Of a stretch of DNA of 64,000 bases, positions 53,763 through 62,657 are shown one piece after another. Position 1 is the first letter of the stretch, and each line of letters starts with the position of its first letter. This DNA is from Bdellovibrio sp. ArHS (lineage in GTDB: Bacteria > Bdellovibrionota > Bdellovibrionia > Bdellovibrionales > Bdellovibrionaceae). The notes beneath the pieces were generated by a model. The model was not told the origin of the DNA. It was given only the letters and a program-made list of their open reading frames with translations, and made no database searches. The stretch spans positions 124,001-188,000 of the forward strand of contig NZ_JTEV01000016.1 of NCBI RefSeq assembly GCF_000786105.1. Reading direction: 5' to 3'. The position numbers and the translations under genes are program-made.

Positions 53763-54218
53763 CTATTTCAAAACTTCCTTATAGGCGCCCTGGCGCAGGT
53801 TGATCCCATATTCCAGATAGGCTTTCATCGCGAAGAGCATTTGCGACCAACCCTTGCAGTTGCCAAATGCAGCGCTCATACCTGTTTCCGACGGGCTCCA
53901 GCCCTCTTCTGTCACTGTCACTTTGGATTCTTTTGGATTTAGAGCTTCAAAAACAAATTCGACTCGGTTGTCTTTGCCACCTTCTGCGGAACCCCACGCA
54001 AACACAATCAGTTTGTCTTTGAGCACGTTTTTCGTGTGCACAGGAAATGCCCCGGGGAAATCGGCAAACTCCCATTGCACCGTTGTGCCTTCTTGCAGAG
54101 GACCGGTCGCTCCTCCTGTGATGAAGTAGGCACTTAATTTTTTCGGGTTGTAGACGGCGTCGAAGACTTCGGCCACGGGTTTTTGAATGATGACCCACGT
54201 ATCAAATTTCGGTGTCAT
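53763..54218 (-). CDS. SRPBCC/AHSA1-type domain protein
   Basis: 151 residues with the helix-grip fold typical of AHSA1-like proteins: IQKPVAEVFDAVYNPKKLSAYF, GTTVQWEFADFPG, FVFEALNPKESKVTVTEEGW and GWSQMLFAMKAYLE. These proteins bind hydrophobic ligands or act as small co-chaperones. There is no signal peptide. AGGAG is about 7 bases upstream of the ATG. Confidence 0.82.
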   Translation of the reverse strand: MTPKFDTWVIIQKPVAEVFDAVYNPKKLSAYFITGGATGPLQEGTTVQWEFADFPGAFPVHTKNVLKDKLIVFAWGSAEGGKDNRVEFVFEALNPKESKVTVTEEGWSPSETGMSAAFGNCKGWSQMLFAMKAYLEYGINLRQGAYKEVLK

Positions 54219-54518
54219 AAAGGCTCCTCGTTCTGATTTCTACTTACGTGATATGACGGAATTGCTTGTACGGTTTATGATTCAAGAAACGGCTTTGTCT
54301 GTCAAACTCGCAGCCCTCATCCTGACTTTTGACGCTGACGATGTTGGATTTCCGTCGTTTCAGCGTCTTATGAAGTCACTGAGTGTCGGAATACCAACAG
54401 GTCCGATGAGGTCATTGAAGGAAATGGTCGAGGTCTTTGCCTAAGTAGTCCTCGAAGAAATATTCTCTGGGCATACTAAAAGGAAGAAGGATTCTAAGGA
54501 CGTTGCGGAGGAAAAACA
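54219..54518. other. Intergenic stretch without a firm gene
   Basis: An open frame of 63 codons starts at ATG 54254 on the plus strand but lacks a ribosome-binding site and any recognisable domain. The last 40 bases hold the GGAGG of the methyltransferase gene. Confidence 0.5.
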
Positions 54519-55400
54519 ATGGATGCAGGCAAGCTGGCTTCATTTCTGGATCAAATCATTTGTGGTGATGCTTTAGAGACTTTAGAAAAAATCCCAGACA
54601 ACTCGATTGATCTCGCGGTGACCTCTCCGCCCTACAATCTGAAGAATTCCACGGGCAACGGTCTGAAGGATGGACGGGGAGGCAAGTGGTCAAAGGCCGC
54701 ATTGCTGAAAGGTTATCCTAATCACGATGACAATATGCCACACTCGGAATACGTGGCCTGGCAAAGGGCCGTGATCGCGGAAACCTTGCGAACACTCAAG
54801 TCCGAGGGCGCTCTTTTTTATATTCATAAATGGCGTGTCCAGAATGGGATTCTTCAGGATCGGCAAGATATCGTCAGTGGCTTTCCCGTGCGCCAGATTA
54901 TCATTTGGCAAAGAGCCGGAGGCATTAATTTTAATCCAGGCTATTTTCTTCCTACTTACGAAGTGATCTATCTTATCGCCAAGCCAGAGTTCAAACTTTC
55001 GCCTCAGGCCAACGCGTGTGGCGACGTCTGGAGTTTTTCGCAAGAAATGAATAACGATCATCCGTCGCCATTCCCGTTGGCCCTAGCGGAACGAATCATT
55101 TCTTCCACAGAAGCAAAGATTGTTCTGGACCCTTTTGTGGGATCGGGAACCACAGCGGTTGCCGCAAAAAAATGGGGACGGCAGTTTATCGGCATTGATA
55201 TTGCCGAAGAGTATTGCAAAGTAGCAGAAGAACGGGTGCGTGAATTCAGCATCACGAAAGTGGATCCTTTCAAAAATAAATTGCTGTCGACGAAAGCATC
55301 ACAATCTCGGGAAGCGCGAAAGACCGTCGAAGAAAGAAATCTGTCATTCTTCGAAGATCTCGAAATTGATGTAGCACGGAAGCCGGAAGTGGGACTGTAG
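54519..55400 (+). CDS. Orphan DNA methyltransferase, class beta
   Basis: 293 residues. Catalytic motif IV is SPPY (VTSPPYNLK, about residues 35-43) and the SAM-binding motif I is DPFVGSGT (about 205-212) near the C-terminus. This is the beta order of N6-adenine or N4-cytosine methylases. SPPY is seen most often in N4-cytosine and in some N6-adenine enzymes, so the base is not decided. The C-terminal ~50 residues are charged. No restriction gene is next to it. The enzyme may be a regulatory (orphan) methylase like CcrM. GGAGG lies about 7 bases upstream of the ATG. Confidence 0.9.
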   Translation: MDAGKLASFLDQIICGDALETLEKIPDNSIDLAVTSPPYNLKNSTGNGLKDGRGGKWSKAALLKGYPNHDDNMPHSEYVAWQRAVIAETLRTLKSEGALFYIHKWRVQNGILQDRQDIVSGFPVRQIIIWQRAGGINFNPGYFLPTYEVIYLIAKPEFKLSPQANACGDVWSFSQEMNNDHPSPFPLALAERIISSTEAKIVLDPFVGSGTTAVAAKKWGRQFIGIDIAEEYCKVAEERVREFSITKVDPFKNKLLSTKASQSREARKTVEERNLSFFEDLEIDVARKPEVGL

Positions 55401-55461
55401 AGTTACATGTGCTCAAGCTGCATTTTTCACAGCATGATAAGTGCTATGAAAAGGAGATCTC

Positions 55462-55863
55462 ATGGAGACTTCACGACAAAATGAATCACAACCTTCCAAG
55501 GAAACCCTGGAAGTAGGTAAAAAGTTGGTCGAACTTTGTAAGCGTGGCGATAATATGAAGGCCATTGACTGGCTTTATGCGGAAAATATTGAAAGCCAAG
55601 AAGCGGCAGCGATGCCTGGTATGCCGGCGCAAATGCGCGGCATCGAAGCTATTCGCAAAAAGAATAAGGAATGGATAGAGCAAATGGAAGTGCACTCGAT
55701 GGATGTTGCGGGGCCATTTCCGCACGGTGACCGTTTTGCTGTTCACTACAAAATGGATGTGAGTGAAAAGCAATCGGGAAAACGCTATCAAATGGAAGAA
55801 GTGGCGCTTTATACAGTTGCCAATGGTAAAATCGTAAAAGAAGAATTCTTTTATATGATGTAA
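55462..55863 (+). CDS. SnoaL-like (NTF2-fold) protein
   Basis: 133 residues with the cone-shaped alpha/beta layout of SnoaL/NTF2 proteins: VGKKLVELCKRGDNMKAIDWLYAENIES, RGIEAIRKKNKEWIEQM, FAVHYKMDV and VALYTVANGKIVKEEFFY. No catalytic pair can be assigned. It has an excellent ribosome-binding site, AAGGAG with a 6-base gap. It is 61 bases downstream of the methyltransferase, which may be coincidental. Confidence 0.82.
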   Translation: METSRQNESQPSKETLEVGKKLVELCKRGDNMKAIDWLYAENIESQEAAAMPGMPAQMRGIEAIRKKNKEWIEQMEVHSMDVAGPFPHGDRFAVHYKMDVSEKQSGKRYQMEEVALYTVANGKIVKEEFFYMM

Positions 55864-55911
55864 AGAGTTGGTCCTTGGGCAGTTGTCCTGCTCAAGGATT
55901 GTGTTACTGGA

Positions 55912-56892
55912 TTATCGTGCGACACCGGTTTCATAGGCTTTGCGAATCTCACGACCGCAAAGATAAGAGGCCCATCCCGAACCGATCTCGTTCCCACCTG
56001 AAGGCACTTCGTAGCGTGAAATAAGACCATAAAGATTTTTAGAAGCATTGATCCAAGGATAAAATCCGAAAAGGCCGGCACTGCTAAAACTGCCATCGCC
56101 GTTTTCATCATCTTCAACCCAATGACCGTAAGAGTAGTGCCAGTTCACTGCCAACGGGCTGCTGACTGCCGTCGTGCATTGACTGGGAAGAGTGCAAGTT
56201 GAATTTGCTCCCAGATAAGTTCGAATCAGAAGTTGATTGTTTAAAATCTTGCGAAGAAATAGGGCATAGTTGGCAGCATCCGTGTTGACGCCTCCGGCAA
56301 GCTGAGGCGAGGCGAAAATGAAGTCAAAGTCCGTGCCCAGTTGCGACTGATATTCCGTACGAAGCTGAGCCCGTGTCATGGTGGCAAGGCCGTTGTCTAC
56401 GGCCCACTTCTGAAAGTGCCCGCCATTATAATAGAATTTGTTATCGTCCGCGGCGTTGTACTGTGAATTGGTTCCGACATTGGCGCATTCCTGCACGGTG
56501 TTCGTGCCGATGCAAGAGAGATTGCCAAAGCTCGTATATCCCGACAGCATTTTAAGATGTTTTTCAGTGGTCGAGTCAAAAGTGCCGCCACGCTTTTGCA
56601 CGACATAAGCTCCGAAAAGCCACTTTGAAGCCGAGGCAATAGCCAAAGAGGTTGTGCGGGTAATGCTGCCGTTGCCGGTAGAGCCTGACGCCAAGGTGCT
56701 ACTCCCGTTCCCGATTTCCCAGTAAAAGGGCACGATCGCGGTGCAGTTTGTATTGGTGTTTGCGGTGGTTTGGGCGGCCGCCACTTTTGCGGATTCTGAG
56801 GGGGCAGGGGTAAATTCAGGGACGGTGCCGTCGCCCTTGCAGCTGCACAAAAGAAATACATAAAATATGAAAACAACCGCGCTCTGTCTCAT
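55912..56892 (-). CDS. Lipoprotein with beta-lactamase-like SxxK motif
   Basis: 326 residues. Lipoprotein signal MRQSAVVFIFYVFLLCSC is best started at ATG 56892; the in-frame 56928 is less likely. SASK (S87-K90) opens a hydrophobic helix (IASASKWLFGAYVVQ) as in serine beta-lactamases, DD-peptidases and related esterases. KFYYNGGHFQ may be the second motif (normally YxN) and GLFGFYPWI is later. The order fits the class C/DD-peptidase-like fold, but I cannot place a KTG equivalent. It may be a serine hydrolase acting on the cell wall or on esters. Ten or more cysteines outside the signal suggest disulfides. Confidence 0.7.
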   Translation of the reverse strand: MRQSAVVFIFYVFLLCSCKGDGTVPEFTPAPSESAKVAAAQTTANTNTNCTAIVPFYWEIGNGSSTLASGSTGNGSITRTTSLAIASASKWLFGAYVVQKRGGTFDSTTEKHLKMLSGYTSFGNLSCIGTNTVQECANVGTNSQYNAADDNKFYYNGGHFQKWAVDNGLATMTRAQLRTEYQSQLGTDFDFIFASPQLAGGVNTDAANYALFLRKILNNQLLIRTYLGANSTCTLPSQCTTAVSSPLAVNWHYSYGHWVEDDENGDGSFSSAGLFGFYPWINASKNLYGLISRYEVPSGGNEIGSGWASYLCGREIRKAYETGVAR

Positions 56893-56970
56893 CTGTATAA
56901 TTATTGAAGTCGACGCAGGTTTCGTCAAAAGTAATTTGGCGGAAGATCCTTTGCCCCCTATACTAAAAGC

Positions 56971-57432
56971 ATGTTGGAGACCATAGTTTACATTCTGATC
57001 CTCATAGCCTGCCTGCTTTTGATGTTCTTTAAGCCCGTCTCAAAATACACCTTGAGCTCGCAGTACGTCGATTACGGCCTTGGCACAGCGATACTCATCA
57101 TTCTGTTTATCTATGTCCTTGCGACCTATATTTCACCGGCGATGATCGAAGAGGATTTGGCGAAAGAGCCTTGCGGTTCAGCGACCCCGCAAGGAGTTTG
57201 TTATAATTTAGATCACGGGCTTTGTGTTTCGTTATGGCAAAAAGCCCGTGGAGATTGTCAGATCGAAATGGCAGATCTGATAAAGAGTCGGCCCACAGGA
57301 CTTCTAGGCCCGGGATTGAATCGGTGCAGTGCCAGAAAAATGGACAAGGCAATTCGCTTCAATCGTGCTAAAACAGAGACCGCCTATTGCAAGGCCTATT
57401 TTAAATATATCGAAGAAGTAAATGGACACTAG
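56971..57432 (+). CDS. Two-TM membrane protein, unknown
   Basis: 153 residues. Two hydrophobic helices (about 4-22, IVYILILIACLLLMFF, and about 36-55, GTAILIILFIYVLATYI) are followed by a cysteine-rich soluble part (five cysteines) that would face the periplasm. No family is recognised. Its end overlaps the truncated-haemoglobin gene by 11 bases, so the two are coupled. Confidence 0.75.
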   Translation: MLETIVYILILIACLLLMFFKPVSKYTLSSQYVDYGLGTAILIILFIYVLATYISPAMIEEDLAKEPCGSATPQGVCYNLDHGLCVSLWQKARGDCQIEMADLIKSRPTGLLGPGLNRCSARKMDKAIRFNRAKTETAYCKAYFKYIEEVNGH

Positions 57433-57814
57433 TAAAACACCGTACGAACTTTTAGGTGGCGAAGAGCCTCTTCGCAAAATCGTCAAACGCTTTTATCAAA
57501 TCATGGACTCCGTGCCCGAGGCCCGTGGTGTGCGGGAAATGCATCCCGGTAACCTGCAAAGCTCTGAAGACAAGCTTTTTATGTTTTTAAGTGGTTGGTT
57601 GGGCGGTCCCAGTCTTTTCGTGGAAAAGTATGGGCATCCGCGCATGCGTGCACGGCATATGCCTTTTAAGATTGGCAAATCCGAGCGGGATCAATGGATG
57701 CTTTGTATGGTGCAGGCATTTGAAGACGAAAATGTTCCGGAGCCTTTGCGTTCAGAACTTCTTCACGCGCTGTTGCGTCTTGCGGATCATATGCGGAATC
57801 AGGAAGAGAAATAG
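57422..57814 (+). CDS. Group II truncated haemoglobin
   Basis: 130 residues with the trHbII/YjbI signature: FMFLSGWLGGPSLFVEKYGHPRMRARHMPF followed by ERDQWMLCMVQA. The RHMPF histidine is the probable proximal haem ligand and the tryptophan in ERDQW is the group II distal Trp (G8). Such globins bind O2 and can detoxify NO or peroxide. It is translated from the end of the membrane-protein gene (11-base overlap). Its stop abuts the convergent histidine kinase gene. Confidence 0.9.
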   Translation: MDTSKTPYELLGGEEPLRKIVKRFYQIMDSVPEARGVREMHPGNLQSSEDKLFMFLSGWLGGPSLFVEKYGHPRMRARHMPFKIGKSERDQWMLCMVQAFEDENVPEPLRSELLHALLRLADHMRNQEEK

Positions 57815-60373
57815 TTAGTGATGCGCAAAATAACGTCCCACCAACTTACTGATGGAACGAATCAATTGTTTTGCCTCAACCGGTTTTGCTAGATGTTCGT
57901 CAAAGCCCATGTCTAACGCTTTTTTGTGATCTTCGTCGTGCGCATAAGCGGTCAGGCAAATCGCCTTCACGCCTCCCCCCATGTTAGTCGGCAAGCGACG
58001 GATCATTCCGATCAATTCATAACCGTCTTTATCAGGCATTCCCACATCACTGATGAGCACATGGGGTTTTAGTTTTATCAAAAGCTTAAAAGCTTCCGTG
58101 GCCGTGGATGTGATCGTAGGTTCCGCTCCGGACTTTTTTAGGATCGTTCGAATCAGCGCTTGCGCGTCGGGCTGGTCGTCGACGACTAAAATTCGCAAGC
58201 CTTTTAAAGGTGTGCGCAAAGAATTTAAGTGGAAAGGTTCTCGTGTCGTGGGCTCTTCGGGGATTTCCAGGACGGTGACAGGCAGGGTGATGGTGAAGGT
58301 CGCCCCCAGCCCCTTGCCATCACTGCTCGCTTGAATGGTTCCACCATGGGCTTCAACCAGGTTTTTTGTGATAGCCAGCCCCAGTCCTAAACCGCCAAAC
58401 TTCCGTGTGGTGGAAGAGTCCTCTTGACGAAAGCGTTCGAAAACGTAGGGTAGAAATACAGGATCGATGCCTTTTCCGGAATCACGCACACTGACCACAA
58501 TGTTGGAAGATTGTCGTTCTAGCTTAACCAGAACCTTGCCGTGATGTGATGTGAATTTGACCGCGTTTGAAAGAAGATTCCAGAGTATTTGTTGCAAACG
58601 TGTGGGATCACCAGTGACATAACATTTCGACGAACCGACATCTTCTTTCACCTCGATGTTTTTCGCACTTGCGGCAGGCAGGATGGATTCCACGGCTACT
58701 GCGACGATTTCGGACATATCAACCAATTCAAGATGCAGTTGCACGCGGCCGGTAATAAAGCGGGAAACATCCAGAATATCACTGACGATGTGGACCTGAG
58801 CTTTCGTATTTCTGTAGATCGCCTCAATCGATTTTTGCTTTTCACTTTCGCTAAGTTCTTCGCCGTAAAGAAGTTCACTGTGTCCTAAAATCACATTCAT
58901 AGGGGTGCGCAATTCGTGCGATATAGTTGCCAGAAATTCATCTTTCAGGCGGTTTGCTGTCTGGGCTTGCTCATAGAGAATCTGCTTTTCTGCGATCTCT
59001 TTTTTCAACTGTGTATTGACGATTCCAAGTTCTTCGGTTCGCTGTTGGACTTTTATTTCCAGATCTTTTGAAAGGCGAGTCAAATCTTCCTCGGCCCAGG
59101 TTCTTAAGATGAAAAGACTTATGTGTTTGGAAATATCATCCAGACTGTTTAACAGATTTTGGTCGGTGTCGATCTTTTCGTCGTGCAGGAAACACAACGC
59201 GCCAATCACTTCGTTATTATCGATCAAGGGGCAATAAAGTAATGATTGAAAATTTGCGGACTGAACCAACTGCGCACGCGGATAGTCCGAGTTTTTCAGG
59301 GCTTTGACGATATGAAGTGGATGCGCAGCTCCTTCCGTCTGAGGAAACAACCCTTGGTCTTTTGGCAGAAAAAGGGGATGGCTAAGAGTCAGAAATTTTT
59401 CACGCAACTCCGAAGACAGGCAATAGTTATCAGTATAATAAAAATTCTGGCGCTTTTTGTCTGTGAGCCACAGTTCTGCCAAAGGCCAATTCACGCCGCG
59501 AACCAAAGTTTCCAGCAGGCGAGGCACGGCCGCTTTTAAAGACGACTCTTCGGCTAAAATTCGCGTAACCTGATATTGTAAAAAACTAAGTCGATCTTCC
59601 TGTTTCTTTTCGGTGATGTCGCGCAGAAAGGCCCCAAACATAAGATTTTCTTTTTGCCGAATGGGATAGACCGTCAGCTCGACAGAGATATCCTGATTCG
59701 ATTTATGTTTTGTCGGCACTTCAATGCGTTTATTGAGGATGGGGCCTTCGCCTGTCAGTTGGAAACGCTTTAGCCCTTGTAAGTGCGCATTCCGATAGTC
59801 GTCGGGAATCAGCACCTCCGTCAAAGAACGTCCTAAGACCTCATCCCGGGTCCAGCCAAAAGTTTTTTCAGCCTGATTGTTCCACTCACGAATTTGACTA
59901 TTGATGTCGATGGCAACGAACGCATCATTGGCCGAATTCAGGATGGCGCGCATACGTTCTTCAGAGCTTTGTAATTCTTCTTCTCTCAATCGTCTTTGTG
60001 TAAGTTCTCTTTGCAAATGAGCCTCGGAACGGGCTTTTAATAAACCAACAGCAATACTTACGATCGGCAGAGTGAGGCCCCAGTTGACGAGTCTCTTATG
60101 GGTGTCGGCCGCTAAATCAATGATTGGAGGGCTTAGGTAAGTCAGATGATAAGCGATATAAAGCCAAGACAATAAGCTGGTAATAATCCCTGGTTTGAAT
60201 CCACCATAATAGCAAGATAAAATCACACCGAGTACCAGGAAGGGTGCAGGATTGGGAATTTCCCACGAGGTGTACTGGGTGAGGTGCATTAAACCGGCAA
60301 TCAGTGCGACCCAAAGAGGACCGATAAGAAAGAACCCGATACGTTTCGTTTTTTCTGCAAGTTTTATTTTCAT
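57815..60373 (-). CDS. Hybrid sensor histidine kinase
   Basis: 852 residues. Four N-terminal transmembrane helices (about 13-110, DUF4118-like: WVALIAGLMHLTQY, PAPFLVLGVILSCYYGGFKPGI) are followed by a PAS domain (about 135-255) and a GAF domain (about 265-425). A coiled coil (about 430-475) leads to the HisKA site SHELRTPMNVILGHSE (about H486), then HATPase with the G boxes VRDSGKGIDP and GLGLGLAITKNL. The C-terminal receiver (about 727-850) has VVDDQPDAQ and ISDVGMPDKDG (about D777). It probably phosphorylates an unlinked HPt or regulator. It ends immediately against the globin gene, which could place redox or oxygen sensing in context, but that is speculative. Confidence 0.92.
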   Translation of the reverse strand: MKIKLAEKTKRIGFFLIGPLWVALIAGLMHLTQYTSWEIPNPAPFLVLGVILSCYYGGFKPGIITSLLSWLYIAYHLTYLSPPIIDLAADTHKRLVNWGLTLPIVSIAVGLLKARSEAHLQRELTQRRLREEELQSSEERMRAILNSANDAFVAIDINSQIREWNNQAEKTFGWTRDEVLGRSLTEVLIPDDYRNAHLQGLKRFQLTGEGPILNKRIEVPTKHKSNQDISVELTVYPIRQKENLMFGAFLRDITEKKQEDRLSFLQYQVTRILAEESSLKAAVPRLLETLVRGVNWPLAELWLTDKKRQNFYYTDNYCLSSELREKFLTLSHPLFLPKDQGLFPQTEGAAHPLHIVKALKNSDYPRAQLVQSANFQSLLYCPLIDNNEVIGALCFLHDEKIDTDQNLLNSLDDISKHISLFILRTWAEEDLTRLSKDLEIKVQQRTEELGIVNTQLKKEIAEKQILYEQAQTANRLKDEFLATISHELRTPMNVILGHSELLYGEELSESEKQKSIEAIYRNTKAQVHIVSDILDVSRFITGRVQLHLELVDMSEIVAVAVESILPAASAKNIEVKEDVGSSKCYVTGDPTRLQQILWNLLSNAVKFTSHHGKVLVKLERQSSNIVVSVRDSGKGIDPVFLPYVFERFRQEDSSTTRKFGGLGLGLAITKNLVEAHGGTIQASSDGKGLGATFTITLPVTVLEIPEEPTTREPFHLNSLRTPLKGLRILVVDDQPDAQALIRTILKKSGAEPTITSTATEAFKLLIKLKPHVLISDVGMPDKDGYELIGMIRRLPTNMGGGVKAICLTAYAHDEDHKKALDMGFDEHLAKPVEAKQLIRSISKLVGRYFAHH

Positions 60374-60490
60374 GGAAGCCTCTAAGCCTCTTCTGGCTTA
60401 AATATCTGACGGAACAGCAGGCTTCAGTAGGAAAAAATGAAGTATTAATTATTATTCATTTAAACAAGATTCTGATTTGTTGATTGGCAG

Positions 60491-61243
60491 CTAGTATCCC
60501 ATGCGCTCCAGGTCTCGTTCCATTTGAAAGAGATACAGATTCTCACCCTCGGGATCTTTTGCATACTCTTTATATTCTTTCAGTCTTTCCTGATTTTCCC
60601 GATTCGAGTTTTCATCATTGAAGGGGCGAACATAGCGGCCCGCCTTATCGTACTGCTCGGCGACGGTCGCATCCATCTGAACGGGCATTTGTGGCTCGTG
60701 ACGGGTCATATGCTTTTTCCACTCGCTTAAGGGCACCGCTTTTTTTTCTATCGAAGGATCAAGAATGTACGGGACTTCTTTTCCTTGAACTCGCACCATG
60801 ATTAAGGGTGCGACATGAAACTTCCAGCGTCGGATGTCTTTGCCATTGGGATGCGGGATCTCAAGACGGGGGGATTTGTTTTCATCGACCGAAGCAAACA
60901 TCTTTAAAGGACGAATGCCTTTTAAAAGCATCAGCCGGGACATTTCATGGGCACGCTCTTCGCAGCCCGCTATCGCGAACTCAAAAGGAATCTCGGTATG
61001 AGACTGCATATCTTTAAAAAGAGCCTGCGCCTCCGCCTCAGACAGTGAAGTGACCTCTTTCCCATCGTACTTCGTCGTCTGAGCCGTTCGTGGCGCTAAA
61101 GGTTCATGAGTACAGGGGGGCGTCTTTGCATCCTGAAGATGTTGTAAAGTTTTATCCAGGCCATTTACGAACGAATGAAGGTTTTCTTGCCCCCAGGCCA
61201 GACTAAAACTCAACGTGATAAGAAAAACGAGCACCATTTTCAT
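60491..61243 (-). CDS. Secreted protein-glutaminase-like enzyme
   Basis: 250 residues with signal peptide MKMVLVFLITLSFSLAWG. The pattern CEERAHEMSRLMLLKGI (Cys94), WKFHVAPLI (His143) and YILDPSI (Asp162) matches the Cys-His-Asp triad of protein-glutaminase (PG, Chryseobacterium type) and the related Gln_deamidase_2 family. These deamidate protein glutamine side chains. The mature form would act outside the cytoplasm, possibly on prey proteins during invasion. A charged C-terminus (KEYKEYAKDPEGEN) follows. It is in the same direction as the DUF6279-type lipoprotein gene upstream. Confidence 0.78.
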   Translation of the reverse strand: MKMVLVFLITLSFSLAWGQENLHSFVNGLDKTLQHLQDAKTPPCTHEPLAPRTAQTTKYDGKEVTSLSEAEAQALFKDMQSHTEIPFEFAIAGCEERAHEMSRLMLLKGIRPLKMFASVDENKSPRLEIPHPNGKDIRRWKFHVAPLIMVRVQGKEVPYILDPSIEKKAVPLSEWKKHMTRHEPQMPVQMDATVAEQYDKAGRYVRPFNDENSNRENQERLKEYKEYAKDPEGENLYLFQMERDLERMGY

Positions 61244-61302
61244 AGCTCTTTCTTATCGGCGTATCCGTCTGGAATATTCACAGGTCGTTTAAGGAACTGG
61301 AC

Positions 61303-62130
61303 CTAGGAGCGGCCGCGAATTTTCTCAAGTTGTGCCACTTTTTCCAGAAGGTTGTCACAGAGTTCCCGTTTTTGATTTTTATTTAAGGTCTTCAGGACGG
61401 CCGTCAGCAGATTTTTAAGATTCACTTGATAGGTGTGCACCGCCTGATTGTATTCAGGTAGATTGAAACTTTCGGGCTTTTCGGAAAACTTGGCGACAAA
61501 TTCTTTTAGCCCGTCGGGATGCTGACGTTTTTCAACAAAGACCTGATAGATATGTTTTCGATTCTTAATCTTTAATTCGGCAGGGTAAGGGGATTCCCGC
61601 AGATGTTTTTCAATAAGATGTGTTTGTTCTTCGGTTAAATCTCCAAGAAACATTTCAAAATACTTGAAGTAGCGTTTTTTCTGTTTTTTTTCATAGTGCG
61701 AAGAAGAGATCTCTTTCAGATCGTCTTCATTTTTTTCATTAAAAGCCTTTGCGAAGTAGGTCCATTGGTCGTTCTTGGTCGTGCCAATGAAGTCCACAGC
61801 CGTTCTGGAAAAGTGCGCTGTGAAGTGTTCAAAGCTGGAAGTCACCATTTCGAAAGTCCGCTGGATTTTTTCCTGACTAAGAGAATCACTGGCGACATCT
61901 CGTTCCAAATCTTTGGCGCTCTTGATCCACTGGGGTAGAACGTCTTGTTTTATTTTCTTAAAATCGCTTTGTAATGATTTTTTCAGACTTTTGCTTTGCT
62001 CAGAAGAGATGTCGAAGTAGTCATCCACTTTCGCGGCAATAAAGGTGTCGGCCCAGTTCACGGCGATATCGAGGCGGGCACACGCGGATGCAAAAAAAGC
62101 GCACAGAGCCAATAAGGCGATTGGTTTCAT
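61303..62130 (-). CDS. DUF6279-like lipoprotein
   Basis: 275 residues with lipoprotein signal MKPIALLALCAFFASAC. The mature protein is helical and lysine-rich, with VNWADTFIAAKVDDYFDI and LTEEQTHLIEKHLRE, patterns I associate with DUF6279. The function is unknown. The weak start context leaves ATG 62130 as the only start before the signal. Confidence 0.75.
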   Translation of the reverse strand: MKPIALLALCAFFASACARLDIAVNWADTFIAAKVDDYFDISSEQSKSLKKSLQSDFKKIKQDVLPQWIKSAKDLERDVASDSLSQEKIQRTFEMVTSSFEHFTAHFSRTAVDFIGTTKNDQWTYFAKAFNEKNEDDLKEISSSHYEKKQKKRYFKYFEMFLGDLTEEQTHLIEKHLRESPYPAELKIKNRKHIYQVFVEKRQHPDGLKEFVAKFSEKPESFNLPEYNQAVHTYQVNLKNLLTAVLKTLNKNQKRELCDNLLEKVAQLEKIRGRS

Positions 62131-62267
62131 TCAGTTGTTCAGTTTGCGAGTTCGTCAGTTGCAGCCGTATTCGGGGAAGGACTCGGATTTGGGACTCCTT
62201 CCACTTAGAATAGCAAAGACGATGACGAAAGGGGGGCCAAAGATGAAACCCCGACAACAGGCTGGGC

Positions 62268-62657
62268 CTAGCGGCAGGATTCACTATTCCATTTTTTCAA
62301 TTCCGCTGCCGTGGACTCGGAGGCGTCAAAATAACGGGCTTCTTCCAAAGCCCAGACAAAGTCCTGAACATAGTTGTTGTAGCGGTTGACGTAGTGAAGA
62401 CCGTCGCAAATACCCTCCAGGCCTTTGTCGCTAACATACCAGTCTTCATGAGTGCCGACGACGATGGTTTGCTGTTGGCGTAAATCCTGGCACTTGTATT
62501 CACAGGTCCATTTGCGTTTTGTGCCATACCAGGTTTTTTTATAATAGATGTATTTCTTGGAGTAAGGATCGGCTATGCAGTTACAGGCCAGCGCGCTCGA
62601 GCTAAAGACTTGAAAACTTGTGATCAGAGCTAAAAGAAGTAAGAACCAGCGGCGCAT
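62268..62657 (-). CDS. Secreted cysteine-rich protein, unknown
   Basis: 129 residues with signal peptide MRRWFLLLLALITSFQVFSSSALA directly followed by CNCIADPYSKKYIYYKK. The mature protein has six cysteines (CNC, WTCEYKC, GICDG, SESC), many aromatic residues and a VSDKGLEGIC segment. ATG 62657 is chosen because GGAGGTCC precedes it; a longer reading starts at 62690. No family is recognised. Confidence 0.72.
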   Translation of the reverse strand: MRRWFLLLLALITSFQVFSSSALACNCIADPYSKKYIYYKKTWYGTKRKWTCEYKCQDLRQQQTIVVGTHEDWYVSDKGLEGICDGLHYVNRYNNYVQDFVWALEEARYFDASESTAAELKKWNSESCR

